Shown here: positions 22,488-32,699 of the stretch, one piece after another
Position numbering within the stretch: position 1 is the first letter of the stretch
How the letters are laid out: the number at the start of each line of letters is the position of its first letter
NCBI GenBank assembly: GCA_020747065.1
Contig: JAGMVK010000016.1
Coordinates: 1,116,001 to 1,180,000 of the forward strand
Reading direction: 5' to 3'
DNA length: 64,000 nt
Source of the DNA: Cadophora sp. MPI-SDFR-AT-0126
Taxonomy: Eukaryota; Ascomycota; Leotiomycetes; Helotiales; Ploettnerulaceae
Position numbers and translations under genes: made by a program
The notes under the pieces: model-generated
The model's database searches: none
What the model was told of the DNA's origin: nothing
The model's input: only the letters and a program-made list of their open reading frames with translations

Positions 22488-23800
22488 TTAGATGATGAGG
22501 CATGCCGCGACGCCAGCGAAAATAGCGACGAAGACTGAGCTTCGCATGGATGCTACGGCTCCAGTGAAGGTTGCTGGGGTTGCTGTAGCCAATGGTACAC
22601 TGTACTTTGTCAATTTAAGAACTTCCAACTGACAAGGTTAAAAGCTTACCTGGTGTTCTGCACTGGATAGATGGTTCCAGTCGAGATAACCAGAGGAGTC
22701 CTGGTAGAAACTGGGACCACGCTGTACATAACTGTAGGGATACAAGTTGTGATGGTGATGACACTGAGTGAGACACTGGAGCTTGCGCTAGCTGTACCAG
22801 CCACCAGAGATGAAGATGTGTTGGATGGCAGGTAGGTCGTGGGGGCAGGAATGTAGACTGAAGTCGAAGTCGAAATTGACGAAGGAATTGGGGCTGCAGT
22901 AGATGTTGACTTGGAAACTGTTCTTGTGCGAGTAATAGTGGTAGTAGATGAAAGTGTCGTCGTGGAGTGATCTGATGTGGAAGATGCTGCGTAGGTGGCC
23001 TCGTTGAAGACCGCAGCGGGCAATGAAGTTGAGGTTGCGGCATCAGTGGTAGCTGGTGCAGCTTCTGGAGTAGAAGTTGATGAAGCGACAACTACAGGAG
23101 CCTTGGCGCTTGAGACAACATTCGAAGATGATCCGAAGTTGCTTGCTGCGTTTTTTGATTCTCCAGCAACGACATTCACATCCTTCACTGTAACGACATC
23201 TCCATCCACGCTTGTGGCCTTGACATCCACGGTAGTTGTACCAAATCCGCTTGAGTTCTCGAAGAAGTTGTACTCTTTTCTGGTGGTTGACTTCCAGGTG
23301 CTTCCTCCATCTGTGCTGACCTCGAGACTAGAGACTTCCTTGTTGGCGTTGACAACCTGCATACTGAACCAGTTTGCAGACACGCCTTCCTTGTTGTGGA
23401 CTGCAAGAGGGGTGGTGATAGGGCAGTCAACATAGTCCCAGGTGATAGGAATGATACCCTTCGATGGATCGGCGAGGGCTGCAAAGGCATCCGGGAAAAG
23501 GTCCAGATGGTTTGTGCCACACCCTGGACATTGGTCGACGATCATAGCTGTGACTGCATTGCCATTGGGACCAGTGACAGATACACATGCTCCGCAGTTT
23601 GCTGAATTGTCCCAGTTCGAGTCTGAGAGAGCAGTACCAAAGACACCAGCTGGGAGGGTATAAGTCGAGAATGAACACATTCCACCAGCAACGTTTCCGC
23701 CATAGAATGTTGCCTCTCCAGAGAGGGCTCGCTTGCTCAAAGTGGCACCATGGGCCAGAGCAACGACTGCCGAGGCAGCGATTGTGCTTGTGAAACGCAT
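22488..23800 (-). CDS. GPI-anchored expansin-like (DPBB) protein
   Basis: Two exons, 23800-22650 and 22599-22488, with a 50-bp intron, give 420 residues. A signal peptide (MRFTSTIAASAVVALAHG) and a Lys-Arg site (TLSKR) precede an expansin/RlpA double-psi beta-barrel (GEATFYGG, GGMCSF, CGACVSV, IVDQCPGCG, HLDLFPDAF). A second beta-rich module resembling the expansin C-terminal carbohydrate-binding domain runs over residues ~130-215. A Ser/Thr-rich stalk of ~170 residues follows. The second exon supplies a hydrophobic end (SSVFVAIFAGVAACLII), a GPI-attachment signal, so the protein should be tethered to membrane or wall rather than freely secreted. The invariant Asp of the barrel is present (IVDQCPGC). 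Expansin-like proteins loosen polysaccharide networks without hydrolysis. Substrate (plant wall or own wall) is open. Confidence 0.88.
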
Positions 23801-24526
23801 TGTGGAAGACGTACTTGCAAAGAAGTGAAAGTAAGGACCGTAACGAAGACTGAAGCTTCTGGGAGAGATGTATGTACGCTGAAAAGAATGGCGATGGTGG
23901 GTGAGAGGGGAAGAAAGGGAACAACAAAACGGAACATCTAGACCTTTTGACAAACACTAAATTGCAAATGTGTTTATGAGATGAGAAGCCGCACTGTAAT
24001 AAACATGATACATTCTTAAAGCTTCTTTGCGGGTTGACAGGGCACATGTTTGAACGTCGACGAATCCGAGAGGTGGAAAGTGGTGTGGCGACAAGGTCTG
24101 CTCCCTGCAATTTACACAAAATCTCCGGCAAATGGATCCTTCAGGGAGATTAGCGACGACTTCGTTCTTGAAACAACTTGAATGATGAAGTCAAAAATTT
24201 ACCAACCCAGACGAGGACAGCGATCCTTTGTATGCTTATCTTTTGAGGATATACCCGCAGAGTGTTTTGGTGTTGTCGCTCGTTAGTAACGTTGCGGCTT
24301 AATCGGCTCGATCAGCCTGAATGCGAGCTGCGCCAACCCGAGGGCCAAGGAATCGACGACCTCACTGGTTCGACTGGATAATCACAATGTGCCGAACAGA
24401 CGCAGCAGGTATCGAAAGCATGTGTACAACAAAGGGCCGCCAGCCGGCAGCGCCGCGCATAGTAGGTACTCGTCTCACTTCTGTTTCCTTTCCTTTGCTT
24501 TCCATGTAGTCTATCAGTCAGTTAAG
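23801..24526. other. Divergent promoter region
   Basis: About 0.7 kb between the divergent expansin-like and DUF7730-like genes. The frame of the downstream gene stays open up to 24389 but has no ATG before 24527. No other gene is recognised. Confidence 0.4.
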
Positions 24527-25669
24527 ATGCGGACGATACGAATGAGGATGCGTATGCAAGCCTCTTGGTACCGATGGAGCAGTCTGGAAGAGTACGTGGC
24601 ATATATCTGGAGTCTCCTGCGGCGCATCTTCTTCGAAAAGCCAGCAGTCTGGTGTCTGAATCTCTATGATCGGCATTGGTCATCGCGCTTTCAACGAATT
24701 CCAGATGTTCACGAACTCGCGAGAAGGGGGATTATAAGTGGAGAGTCTCTGTTGGATGCTCCAGTTGCTCTGCCCAAGACGCGCAAACGAGCTCTCACCC
24801 ATCCGTTACCACCAATGGAATCAAGAAGCATGCCATTCAATCTTCGGAGGTCCCGGCAACGCACACAGGAACAGACACAGTCGACCTTCCTTGCCAAATT
24901 GCCGATTGAGATCAGGGAGATGATATATGAGGACATACTTGCGGGTGGAGATAGAAGGTTGGTTCATATACTGCGGAAAGACAGAAGGCTGGGCCATTGG
25001 AGATGTAGGATACAGGATGGCGAGGAAGTGTGCGATGAACAAGCTCGGAGATGTGTTGAGGGCTGGCTATCCTACAAGTCGAAAGTCTGGCATCTGGACC
25101 GCAATGGAATGTTGGAATTAGTGACTGACGGTGGGCTACTGCCACTGCTCATGACCTGCCGACAGATGTACGTTTCTTATCCTTTCCAAGTTAACACTCT
25201 TCTGACCAGGGACCTCAGCTACTCCGAGGCCATTAACATCTTGTATTCCAAGAACATCTTCCACTTCTACGACCCTGGAGACATCCGACACTTTGCGCGA
25301 ACCATCCTCCCGCACCGACTGAATGCCGTTCAAAGTATCATGATAGACTGGGAGCGCATGTTCAGTATATTCAATCGCAACAACGGCATACCAAAACAGG
25401 ATGACGAAGAGCTTATGGCATGGCGTGAAACTTGGGAAGTCATTGCTAGGATGCCTGGCTTGATGGACGTAAAAGTGGTACTGAAACCTCATAATTTTCA
25501 CGTTACGAGGGCTAGAAGGAGGAGAATGTGTAAGGAAATGATGGGTATTCATGGTTTGAGGACTTTTGACCTCGTGATCCCCTGGGATGATGAGACAGAT
25601 TGGGGTTTCGCTGCATCTGCGCCATTCAGAGTCATCAGGGGACCGATGAGGGAACAGATGTGGAGGTAG
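24527..25669 (+). CDS. DUF7730-like / F-box-like fungal protein
   Basis: Two exons, 24527-25167 and 25219-25669, give 363 residues. It matches the large fungal class with an N-terminal STFLAKLPIEIREMIYEDIL segment (an F-box-like start), a middle LLPLLMTCRQ...YSEAINILYSKNIFHFYD segment, and a region naming deviations in IMIDW. The 51-bp intron (25168-25218) is inferred because its removal recreates CRQIYSEA, the usual family sequence. An upstream AG would make a 42-bp intron that also keeps frame, and full retention keeps frame too. These proteins are very common in moulds and have no assigned biochemical role; adaptor function in ubiquitin ligases has been guessed. The exact start is uncertain because several ATGs lie within 30 bases. 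Confidence 0.75.
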   Translation: MRTIRMRMRMQASWYRWSSLEEYVAYIWSLLRRIFFEKPAVWCLNLYDRHWSSRFQRIPDVHELARRGIISGESLLDAPVALPKTRKRALTHPLPPMESRSMPFNLRRSRQRTQEQTQSTFLAKLPIEIREMIYEDILAGGDRRLVHILRKDRRLGHWRCRIQDGEEVCDEQARRCVEGWLSYKSKVWHLDRNGMLELVTDGGLLPLLMTCRQMYVSYPFQVNTLLTRDLSYSEAINILYSKNIFHFYDPGDIRHFARTILPHRLNAVQSIMIDWERMFSIFNRNNGIPKQDDEELMAWRETWEVIARMPGLMDVKVVLKPHNFHVTRARRRRMCKEMMGIHGLRTFDLVIPWDDETDWGFAASAPFRVIRGPMREQMWR

Positions 25670-27027
25670 CTGAATTATAAAGACTCAGACGGCATGGGAT
25701 ACTTGCCACATGTTACTGCTCAGTCCACTTCAGAGAAGTCCCGCATAGCCAACTACTGGTCCTCCAGCGCAGTTCCGTCTTCACAGGGAAAGGCTTCTCT
25801 TCCCTGATTCTTTTCGACGATAGGACTTTGAGTCGTTGACTGCCCTCAATTTGAAGAAACATTGACTTTGTTTCCTAGGGGTATCTCGGTTGGAAAATGG
25901 CTGGGTATGCCTGCCCTTCTGTACCCTGTCAGATACGCTGGCGCTAGCCTTCGTGATGCATGCCATTTTTCACCTTGCAGGTGCAGGGCATCTTTCCCCT
26001 TCCATCAACACGAGCTGCATCAGGACCCAAAGAAAATAAAAAGCCTCATCTCTCCACAAAATCTCGGGCGCATACAGTGCTATAACAAATATCATACTGG
26101 AAGGACTGTTTGCATGTGAAAGTTGCTGGCAATTGCGTTGTGGCAACACCATATGCCGCAGGCACTTTACCTTGGAATGCCGGAAGTTAGCAGACCCTGG
26201 CTCCTGAGAAAGATTCTTACATTAAAGTCAGATCATCGCTTAACATCAGTTATGCAGTTTCGGCAGGCTACCCACCAACCATGACATGTATCCGGCATGA
26301 TCATAGATTCATCAAACACACGATCAATCTCAGTCCTCGCTTTTCAGCCTTACCCATAATGCTCACAGTCTAGTGGCGCTAGCTTCCCCTTACCACTTAC
26401 GTACAGCACGGTATGCGAAACGCCAATGAAGCTTCTGCTATGTTTTGTTTACCCTCGCTTCGACATTCTTGCCGCTTCCCGATTTTTACCAATATAGCGA
26501 ACATTCTTATCTTTCGCTTTCAAGGACGAACAGTCTTAGTACACAACACAGCAATGCTAACCATCCCCCTGTAAATTTCCGAGTCCCAAAAGATAGGCAA
26601 GATACATGACCGGAAGAACCTATGACGTGCGGAGCAGCTGGATCTTGAAAGTCAACAATTTAGTAATTGGGACGAAATCGACCAAACGAGATATGCAGCA
26701 TTTATTTCGAAAGAATGGATTTATTGGAGCTGTATAAGACCATACAGACTGATTCCTCCTACGAGTTCAGTGACTCAGCGAAATCCAGAAGTGCTAGATT
26801 AATCGAAAGAAAATTGAAGGACGTGCAACGTCACGAAACAGACTCGACACATTAGACAGGCATCGAAAAGGTCTCAAATACAGCTTTTGATTCTGGCCAT
26901 CGGGCACTAGTACCTCAATGTCCCACTTCAATCAAGGACATAATAGTAGGACCTAAGGAAGGCCAGGTATCTCACCACGTCCAACGCCAATGTCACAACC
27001 CATCCCTGTTACATTCAAAGAAGCAAC
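25670..27027. other. Intergenic region without recognised gene
   Basis: About 1.36 kb. One 62-codon frame (26667-26855, plus) has no motif and no continuation. Base composition is mixed, and no repeat is evident. Confidence 0.4.
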
Positions 27028-29322
27028 TCAATCGTCAGTACTGCATCCGCCGCCAGCAATCCGGGCCTCACTCTCTAGTCGACCCATCTCAGCAAGCATA
27101 ACATCGACGGCCCACTCAACTACATCCTCAACACCAGCGTCCTGTACCGGCTCAAAATTGATGCCCTTCTTGTTCTTCTTCGTACCCAGCTCCAAACTCT
27201 CTCCTCCCTTCTGGGCTCTCTCACCGTCACCCTCGGCCTCCAGCAACAGCCACTCATACGCCTTCTCAAAAGCCCTCCAAACAACCTCCTCAAAGAACCC
27301 CTCACTCTTCCACATCTGTCCCGGCATACGTCCCCCCTCAGGCGCATCCCTATACACCGCTCTCCCAAACCGTCTTCGCTTCGCCTCACCTTTACTCGCA
27401 TTTAGGAACAACTTAACATCAAACAGACCCTGAAGGTACTCCTTAGACTTCAGGTTCGTAGCCCAGAACTGCGCCTCAATGACATCCCGCTCGCCCTCGA
27501 TAGAGTCATCGGTGTTATCCTTTGTGGTGAGTTCAGCGGAGAGGTCGTCAAGCTGCTTGAGGTATTTCGTGATCTTGGCCTTCTCGCTTGCGACGTTGTA
27601 AAGAGTAGCACTGCTGGTACGACGTTTGCTTACATTGCTGGACTCGGACTCGAACTTGGATTTGGAAGCATCGGCGAGTAAGAGGAAACCTTCGACGAAG
27701 ACGAACTGTGGTCGTAGAGTTGCCTTGCCCTTTCCATGCGTATCGGCATTCACGACCTTCTTTCCATCACTCTCAATCGGGCCCCTAATAACAGCACCGC
27801 CAAACCTAGCCTCAGCATTGAGAGCAGCCTGTTCCTTGACCCATCCAGCGACCTTCTCCTTCATATTCGCAATCAAGTCAGAGTATTGGTCCATATCCTC
27901 ATCGCAAGGGAAACGCTTCTCGTACTCGGTGAGCTGTCCAGTTGTCTTGACGCTGGTGATGGCCTCGACAAGACCGACAAAATCGAGAGCTTGGTCGCAG
28001 TCTGGCATTGGGCCAGTGACTTGGTAGCGAGGGCGGTGACCACCTTCGAGGAGGCGCGAGGCGTCGCTCTTGTTGGAGTCGAAGGAGTCGGTGCGTTGAG
28101 CGTGACGGGTGCCGGTGGGACATTCGAGGAGGGTGTCGGGCGGGCTTGAGGGACGAGTGCCAGATGATGAGATGAAACTATGGAGGAACAAAGGGTCAGT
28201 AAATCGTTCAAGGAAGGGACTGAAAATGTGAACACTACCAAGTGGCCGTGGGAGGTAAGAAAGAATTGAGCACACTCACTACATCCCCAACTCATCATGA
28301 TGAATACTCTTCTCCATGAACGGCGCGTCCGCCAGAGTCGATGTAAACGTGACAAACGGCTGCAGACTCTTTGGATGAAAGAAATCATCTTGAGCAATGG
28401 TGATGGTTGGCTTAACCTTACCACCTTCGCCATTGCCTCCAACGGCCGACACAGGCTCAAAGATCTCGCTGAGGATCGTAGCCAAGAGCGACTTTCCAGC
28501 AGCAGAGCAGCCCGAGATACCAACTACGAACGTCTTCTTCTTGGGGGCGACTTCAGCTGGGTCGAGCTCATTCTCCTTAGAGTTCTCCTCAGCAGGGGTA
28601 TCGACCTTTTTCTTGGGAGTCTCGGCTCGAGGGGATGATGTAATTGGCTGTTCGATATCGCTCTGAGGCTCAATAACCGACTTGTTCGCGTTTTTGTTCT
28701 TGCGACCAAAGACCAAGGGAACCATAGGTGTGGCAGGGCGAACAATAGCAGATGGTGGTGTCTCAACTAGACTGGGGTTGCGGGAATTCGTGTCTGTCTC
28801 TTCTTCACTGGAAGCTTCATTCTTATCGTTCAGATCGGTATTTTGCATATCGATAGTGTCATCCTCGATCTCATTGTTGTCAGTGACCACCTCTCCGAGA
28901 CCAGCGCAATCCTTGCTGTGCAGATCAATGCGCTGATCAGGGACAATCTCCTCATCCTTCTCATACTCCTTGTCCATGATACCAATAATCTTCTTAATCT
29001 CAAGTGCAGCAGGCAAAAGTTGTACATCGTTCGCAATCACGCGTCCATCAATTGGCTCGAAGGTGAACTCCTCAATCATCGGCTCCTTGATCTCATATTG
29101 CGAGAGAGATCGTTGAAGCGCGTTGATCATCTCATCTCTCTTCTCATCTCCATTGTTTCCAACGAGAGACATGGCTGGAATCTCCTCGCCAGGAATCAGA
29201 GTCATGGCGGTGGAAGGTGAGGCCGTTTTTGAGGGAGAGTTTGGAGGGCCGTGAGGGAAATCAATTGCTGAAAGCGAGGAGCTACGTTCTGGGTAGCGAG
29301 GGGGAGTGTTTTGCAATACCAT
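27028..29322 (-). CDS. Nicotinamide-riboside-kinase-like P-loop kinase with long acidic N-terminus
   Basis: Two exons, 29322-28280 and 28177-27028, with a 102-bp intron, give 730 residues. The kinase part starts at ~265: FVVGISGCSAAGKSLLATIL is a Walker A motif of the uridine kinase/NRK class, ITIAQDDFFHP is the usual Asp-Asp segment after strand 2, and FVFVEGFLLLAD is a Walker B-like strand. RRRFGRAVYRDAPEGGRMPG resembles the arginine-rich lid. These features fit NRK1-type kinases, which phosphorylate nicotinamide riboside for NAD salvage, but yeast Nrk1 is only about 240 residues. The ~265-residue N-terminal part is acidic and low in complexity, and a long insert sits between the DD and Walker B motifs. 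The ATG at 29322 has a good context (ACAACAATGG). An in-frame ATG at 29523 would add 67 residues. Confidence 0.75.
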
Positions 29323-30563
29323 TGTTGTTATTCTCGAATGTTGTAGGTTTGGCTGAGCACATTCGAAGTTGGTGTAGAGGAGAGAGATCGCGACGGGGGG
29401 ATATTGTTTTCGAGGTAGCCGAAGAGCCTTGTAGCCTTGTTGACACGGCCTTGTCTCGCTTACGAATGTATAGAAAGGCTCGGCATCCATGGATTCACAT
29501 GGCGCTGGAGATTTTTGCGACATTCAATTCGATACACCGCCGTCTGCATTTTGGAGCAAATGTGGACTTCAGCAAAACCCTTGACAAAAGTGCTTATCTG
29601 ATGAGATACCTCTAATCTCGACCTGTTGAGAAGTTCTCATAGTCTTTTGCGACATTTAAGAGCTATACATATTCTTAGTCTCTGATAAAGCCTGCTTCTG
29701 AAAGGATTTGCTCGTTAAGAGACATGGTGAATGTTAGACTCAGCTCCTTCTAATCGGCTAGGTAAAGTTTGCAAACTGATCTTTGGAGTCACTTCTAGCT
29801 TTTACGTGCGAGATTCAAAGCTATTTTCCATATCCCTAATCCTATTATCACTAACTTCACAATCCACGAAACGCATCCAAACGACCAACCGATGTCAAAT
29901 TCCCACTGTTTACATTCATCATTTCCTGCCCTCGCATCCATGCCCCTCGTCAAACCTCGTAATCATCCACGTAAAACAAAAACAAGCCATTGCTCGCGCT
30001 CACAGCAGTTAACCCAGCTTCACAGCTCTTAGGCCCATATGTGCTATCCTTGAAAAGGGACTTCGTCTCATTATTTATATCCATCCCATCCCCTGCAGTC
30101 GCGCTAATTTGGCGCTAAGCGAGAGTGTCTTGGTAAGCAAGCAAATCTTCAGTATCCTTCATTTTACTAGCACAGCACCCCTCAGTGTAAATAGGCACAG
30201 AACACGCATATTCGAAATGGCCCTATCAGAGGGCGTCTATATTCGGCGGAAATTTACTGAGAACGATGTAGGGACGGTCAGGTTTTTAAGGATGTTCAGA
30301 GTACTAGTCAAGTGTTTACAGTGGGTTAGCTGCTCATCCATTGCTTGAGCCTAATGACAAGAGGGCGAGGGAAAATGATATAAGACGAAGTCACAACAGA
30401 GCTTCATGGTAGAAGATTAATGATAGTGTGGAGATGAGACAGAACGAGAAAGCATAGATCAATAAGACGAGGTCGAGGTAAACTCTAGAATATAGAGGTG
30501 GTCTCGTCTTGAATAGTATAATATTAAGCTCGACCAGAGAAAGCGACTTCTTCTCGTCAACAC
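29323..30563. other. Intergenic region
   Basis: About 1.2 kb upstream of the kinase gene and downstream of the first small secreted protein, both on the minus strand. Only short frames without motifs are present. The part next to 29322 could be a long 5' leader or hold the alternative in-frame start at 29523. Confidence 0.4.
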
Positions 30564-31185
30564 TTAACACCAACCAAGTTGTGGATCGGAGCTATTGTAG
30601 ATTATTATCAGCAGATCACTTGATTCCGAGATCTCAAGCTAACTTACCGGAATCTCCATCCCCACTTGTCACTTTGGCCACCGGCCGCGCAACTGTCGAT
30701 TTCAGACATGAGCCCATTCTCACAATCCGTCTGTGACAAGGTGCGGCCATTGTTCTGTAGGTTCGTGACTTGGAGTATCATATGATAGCCCCCGACCTTT
30801 TGTGTCACCGCGTTGATACAGACCGTCGCAGGTAGGGACGACTCGCTAGAATGGTCAGTGGAGGTAGGCGGTAGATTGGGGTATGCCACACGTACGAGTT
30901 AGACTTGAACCACGTGTCTTGGAGCGCTCCATTTTTGAACTGATTGCCCTCCCAGTAGCCGTGGCAGGCGTTCTTGACATGCTGCCTCGCAGTCCCATAC
31001 CCAAAAGTCCAGCCCCATTGCTCGCCAGAACTGTAGCAGCCAGCATTGACTCTACACATATAATTAGAAACCATAGAAAGGGTAGAGAACACGATGAACA
31101 ACAGGGCACATCAAGAGTCAGAGGTCTGAACTTACCCAGTGACGGAGAGAAGGAGAGGCACAATTGTTGTGAGTGTTAGACGCAT
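30564..31185 (-). CDS. Small secreted cysteine-rich protein (effector-like)
   Basis: Four exons, 31185-31136, 31051-30896, 30845-30648 and 30591-30564, give 143 residues. A signal peptide (MRLTLTTIVPLLLSVTG) precedes a mature part of about 125 residues with Cys in NAGCYSSGE, KNACHGYW, ATVCINA, QTDCENG, DSCAAGG and the last residue of DPQLGWC. Six cysteines suggest three disulfides. The pattern (VNAGCY..GE.W, KNAC, a central VCINAV, a late C...EI..C..GG, final D/P/G-C) resembles a widespread family of small secreted fungal proteins, some expressed in planta. No enzymatic motif is visible. The last coding exon is only 28 bases and carries the final cysteine, so it is easily missed. It faces away from the next secreted-protein gene across an 818-bp shared upstream region. 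Confidence 0.8.
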
Positions 31186-31264
31186 GATGATAGAGTATAT
31201 AAATGATTGCGTGGATGCTAAGTATAGTTTTCTAAAGCAGAACCGGAGGAGGCACCCATGCTTG

Positions 31265-31272
31265 TTATATAG
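31265..31272 (-). promoter_or_regulatory. TATA box of the 30.6-31.2 kb secreted protein gene
   Basis: CTATATAA on the minus strand lies about 80 bases upstream of the start codon, a usual place for a TATA element in a strongly regulated fungal gene. Confidence 0.4.
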
Positions 31273-31620
31273 AAAGTGCTCGGCCTTCTTGACTCAACGT
31301 TGAGAGAACATACTCAATCACCATCGTCTAGTGGAAGCTACAAGTGGTTCTTGGTTAATCTCCAAGAAGACCCCGCATGCATGCCAAGCTCGGTACCTTT
31401 GTAACATTTTGTACATTTTCTTACGAATTGACCAACCGGACACGTTCTTGTCGTGCCGCAGACTATAATCCTTGTACCGCTTCCCGACCCCTCTTGCCCA
31501 GCCTCACCGGCTAGAACCTTAATCGAACTAATGCATCTAGAAGCAAAAAAATCCTGTGATTTTCACTTACGTGCCACAACCTAACTTCAATTTTCATCCT
31601 GTATACTACACTAGATTCCT

Positions 31621-31852
31621 ACGCCGCACAAGTACAAGCATCGCGTCCACGAATTAATATGGCACACGACATGTGAGACTTCACACCTTCCGTATTCGAG
31701 TTCTTGATCCTCTTAGTTGAGCGGTCCTGCGCCGCAACTCACGCCACGCGAACCCAAGCATCGTGACCACGAATGGATACGACACATGGCGAACCAACAA
31801 ATGAGATTACGCCTTCCGTATTCGAATGATTAATCCTCTTGATCGAGCGGTC
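31621..31852. repeat. Imperfect tandem duplication of ~120 bp
   Basis: Two diverged copies lie head to tail: about 31621-31726 and 31741-31852. Shared blocks in the same order are ACGCC, CAAGCATCG, CCACGAAT, CACA, TGAGA, CCTTCCGTATTCGA, ATCCTCTT and GAGCGGTC. The shift between copies grows from 120 to 126 bases because of small indels. It lies in the common upstream region of two divergent secreted-protein genes and has no coding frame. Confidence 0.75.
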
Positions 31853-31913
31853 AACTTACGTCAATCTGTTGATTCGCGAAGTCGAGCCTGATCGATGCAC
31901 CCAGAAACTGAGG

Positions 31914-31920
31914 TATATAA
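31914..31920 (+). promoter_or_regulatory. TATA box of the 32.0 kb secreted protein gene
   Basis: TATATAA lies 84 bases upstream of the ATG at 32004, followed by a C/A-rich leader. Sequence and spacing fit a fungal TATA element. Confidence 0.5.
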
Positions 31921-32003
31921 CTCCGTCCAGGTATGTGTAGCTCAGTCCACATCTCTTCTGCTGCAGTCCACTCTCCCAAACAAGCATACAACCGCAAGAC
32001 AAC

Positions 32004-32699
32004 ATGTTACCTCAACGCGTCCTGGCTGTCCTCAGCCTAGCAGTAGCCTCGGTTTCCGCTATCGATCTCAGATTCTTCAATCAAAACAACTGCGCTAGAA
32101 ACTACTGGGTCGCTTGCAACAACGCCAACCCAGGGTTTTGCTGTTTTACCACTGACGACGCCTACGGCGTCAGCGCCGGGCTTTTCGCCATACCAACATC
32201 TTGGAATCTTGTCTGCCAATGGTGGGATCAGACAGGTTGCAGCAGCGGTCCACTCAAGGCAACCACTCTCAACTATGGGAGGGATTGGGTCTGCAGGGGA
32301 GCTCCGGTGAGCGGGCAGCAGGGATGGGTTCGTGGGCTCAGCTACTACTTCAACGGGAGAAAACGTGAGGTGGTGGAGACTCGCGGAACAGAAGGATGTC
32401 AAAGGGCGAATACCCTCCACCTGGATGACGGCAGCGAGTATGACCTCAGCAACCTGAGCAATGCTACCTACAGTGAAGTGGTAAGTCGTTATTCCATAAC
32501 CTCCAGATCTTGATCCATCAACAACTAACATGGAATATAGTAAGAGAAACTGCTCGCGTCTCTGTTTTGTGCACGACCATCCTGCTAACCAATCACTGTC
32601 TTATAGGCTTCACTCTTCGACCGACGTGACGAAGCATGCAGAAATCGCGAAGATCCATGCAAAGCGTCTCATAACGTTGCCGCAGCAGTAATCCGGTGA
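32004..32699 (+). CDS. Secreted cysteine-rich protein (effector-like)
   Basis: Two exons, 32004-32480 and 32607-32699, with a 126-bp intron, give 189 residues. A clear signal peptide (RVLAVLSLAVASVSA) is followed by a Cys-rich N-terminal half (NNCARNYWVACNNANPGFCC, QWWDQTGC, DWVCRGAP). A further Cys sits in TEGCQRA and two more in the second exon (DEACRNREDPC). That totals ten cysteines in the mature protein. The KRE and RR stretches (GRKREVVE, DRRDEA) could be processing sites. I recognise no enzyme family. Size, cysteine content and the neighbouring secreted gene suggest an apoplastic effector, toxin-like or surface protein; this is inference only. Reading straight through the donor would add ten residues and stop, losing the last two cysteines. 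Confidence 0.8.

Noticed and set aside
24389..24526. Upstream extension of the DUF7730-like protein
   Set aside because: The frame is open but begins with GTG and contains no ATG before 24527.
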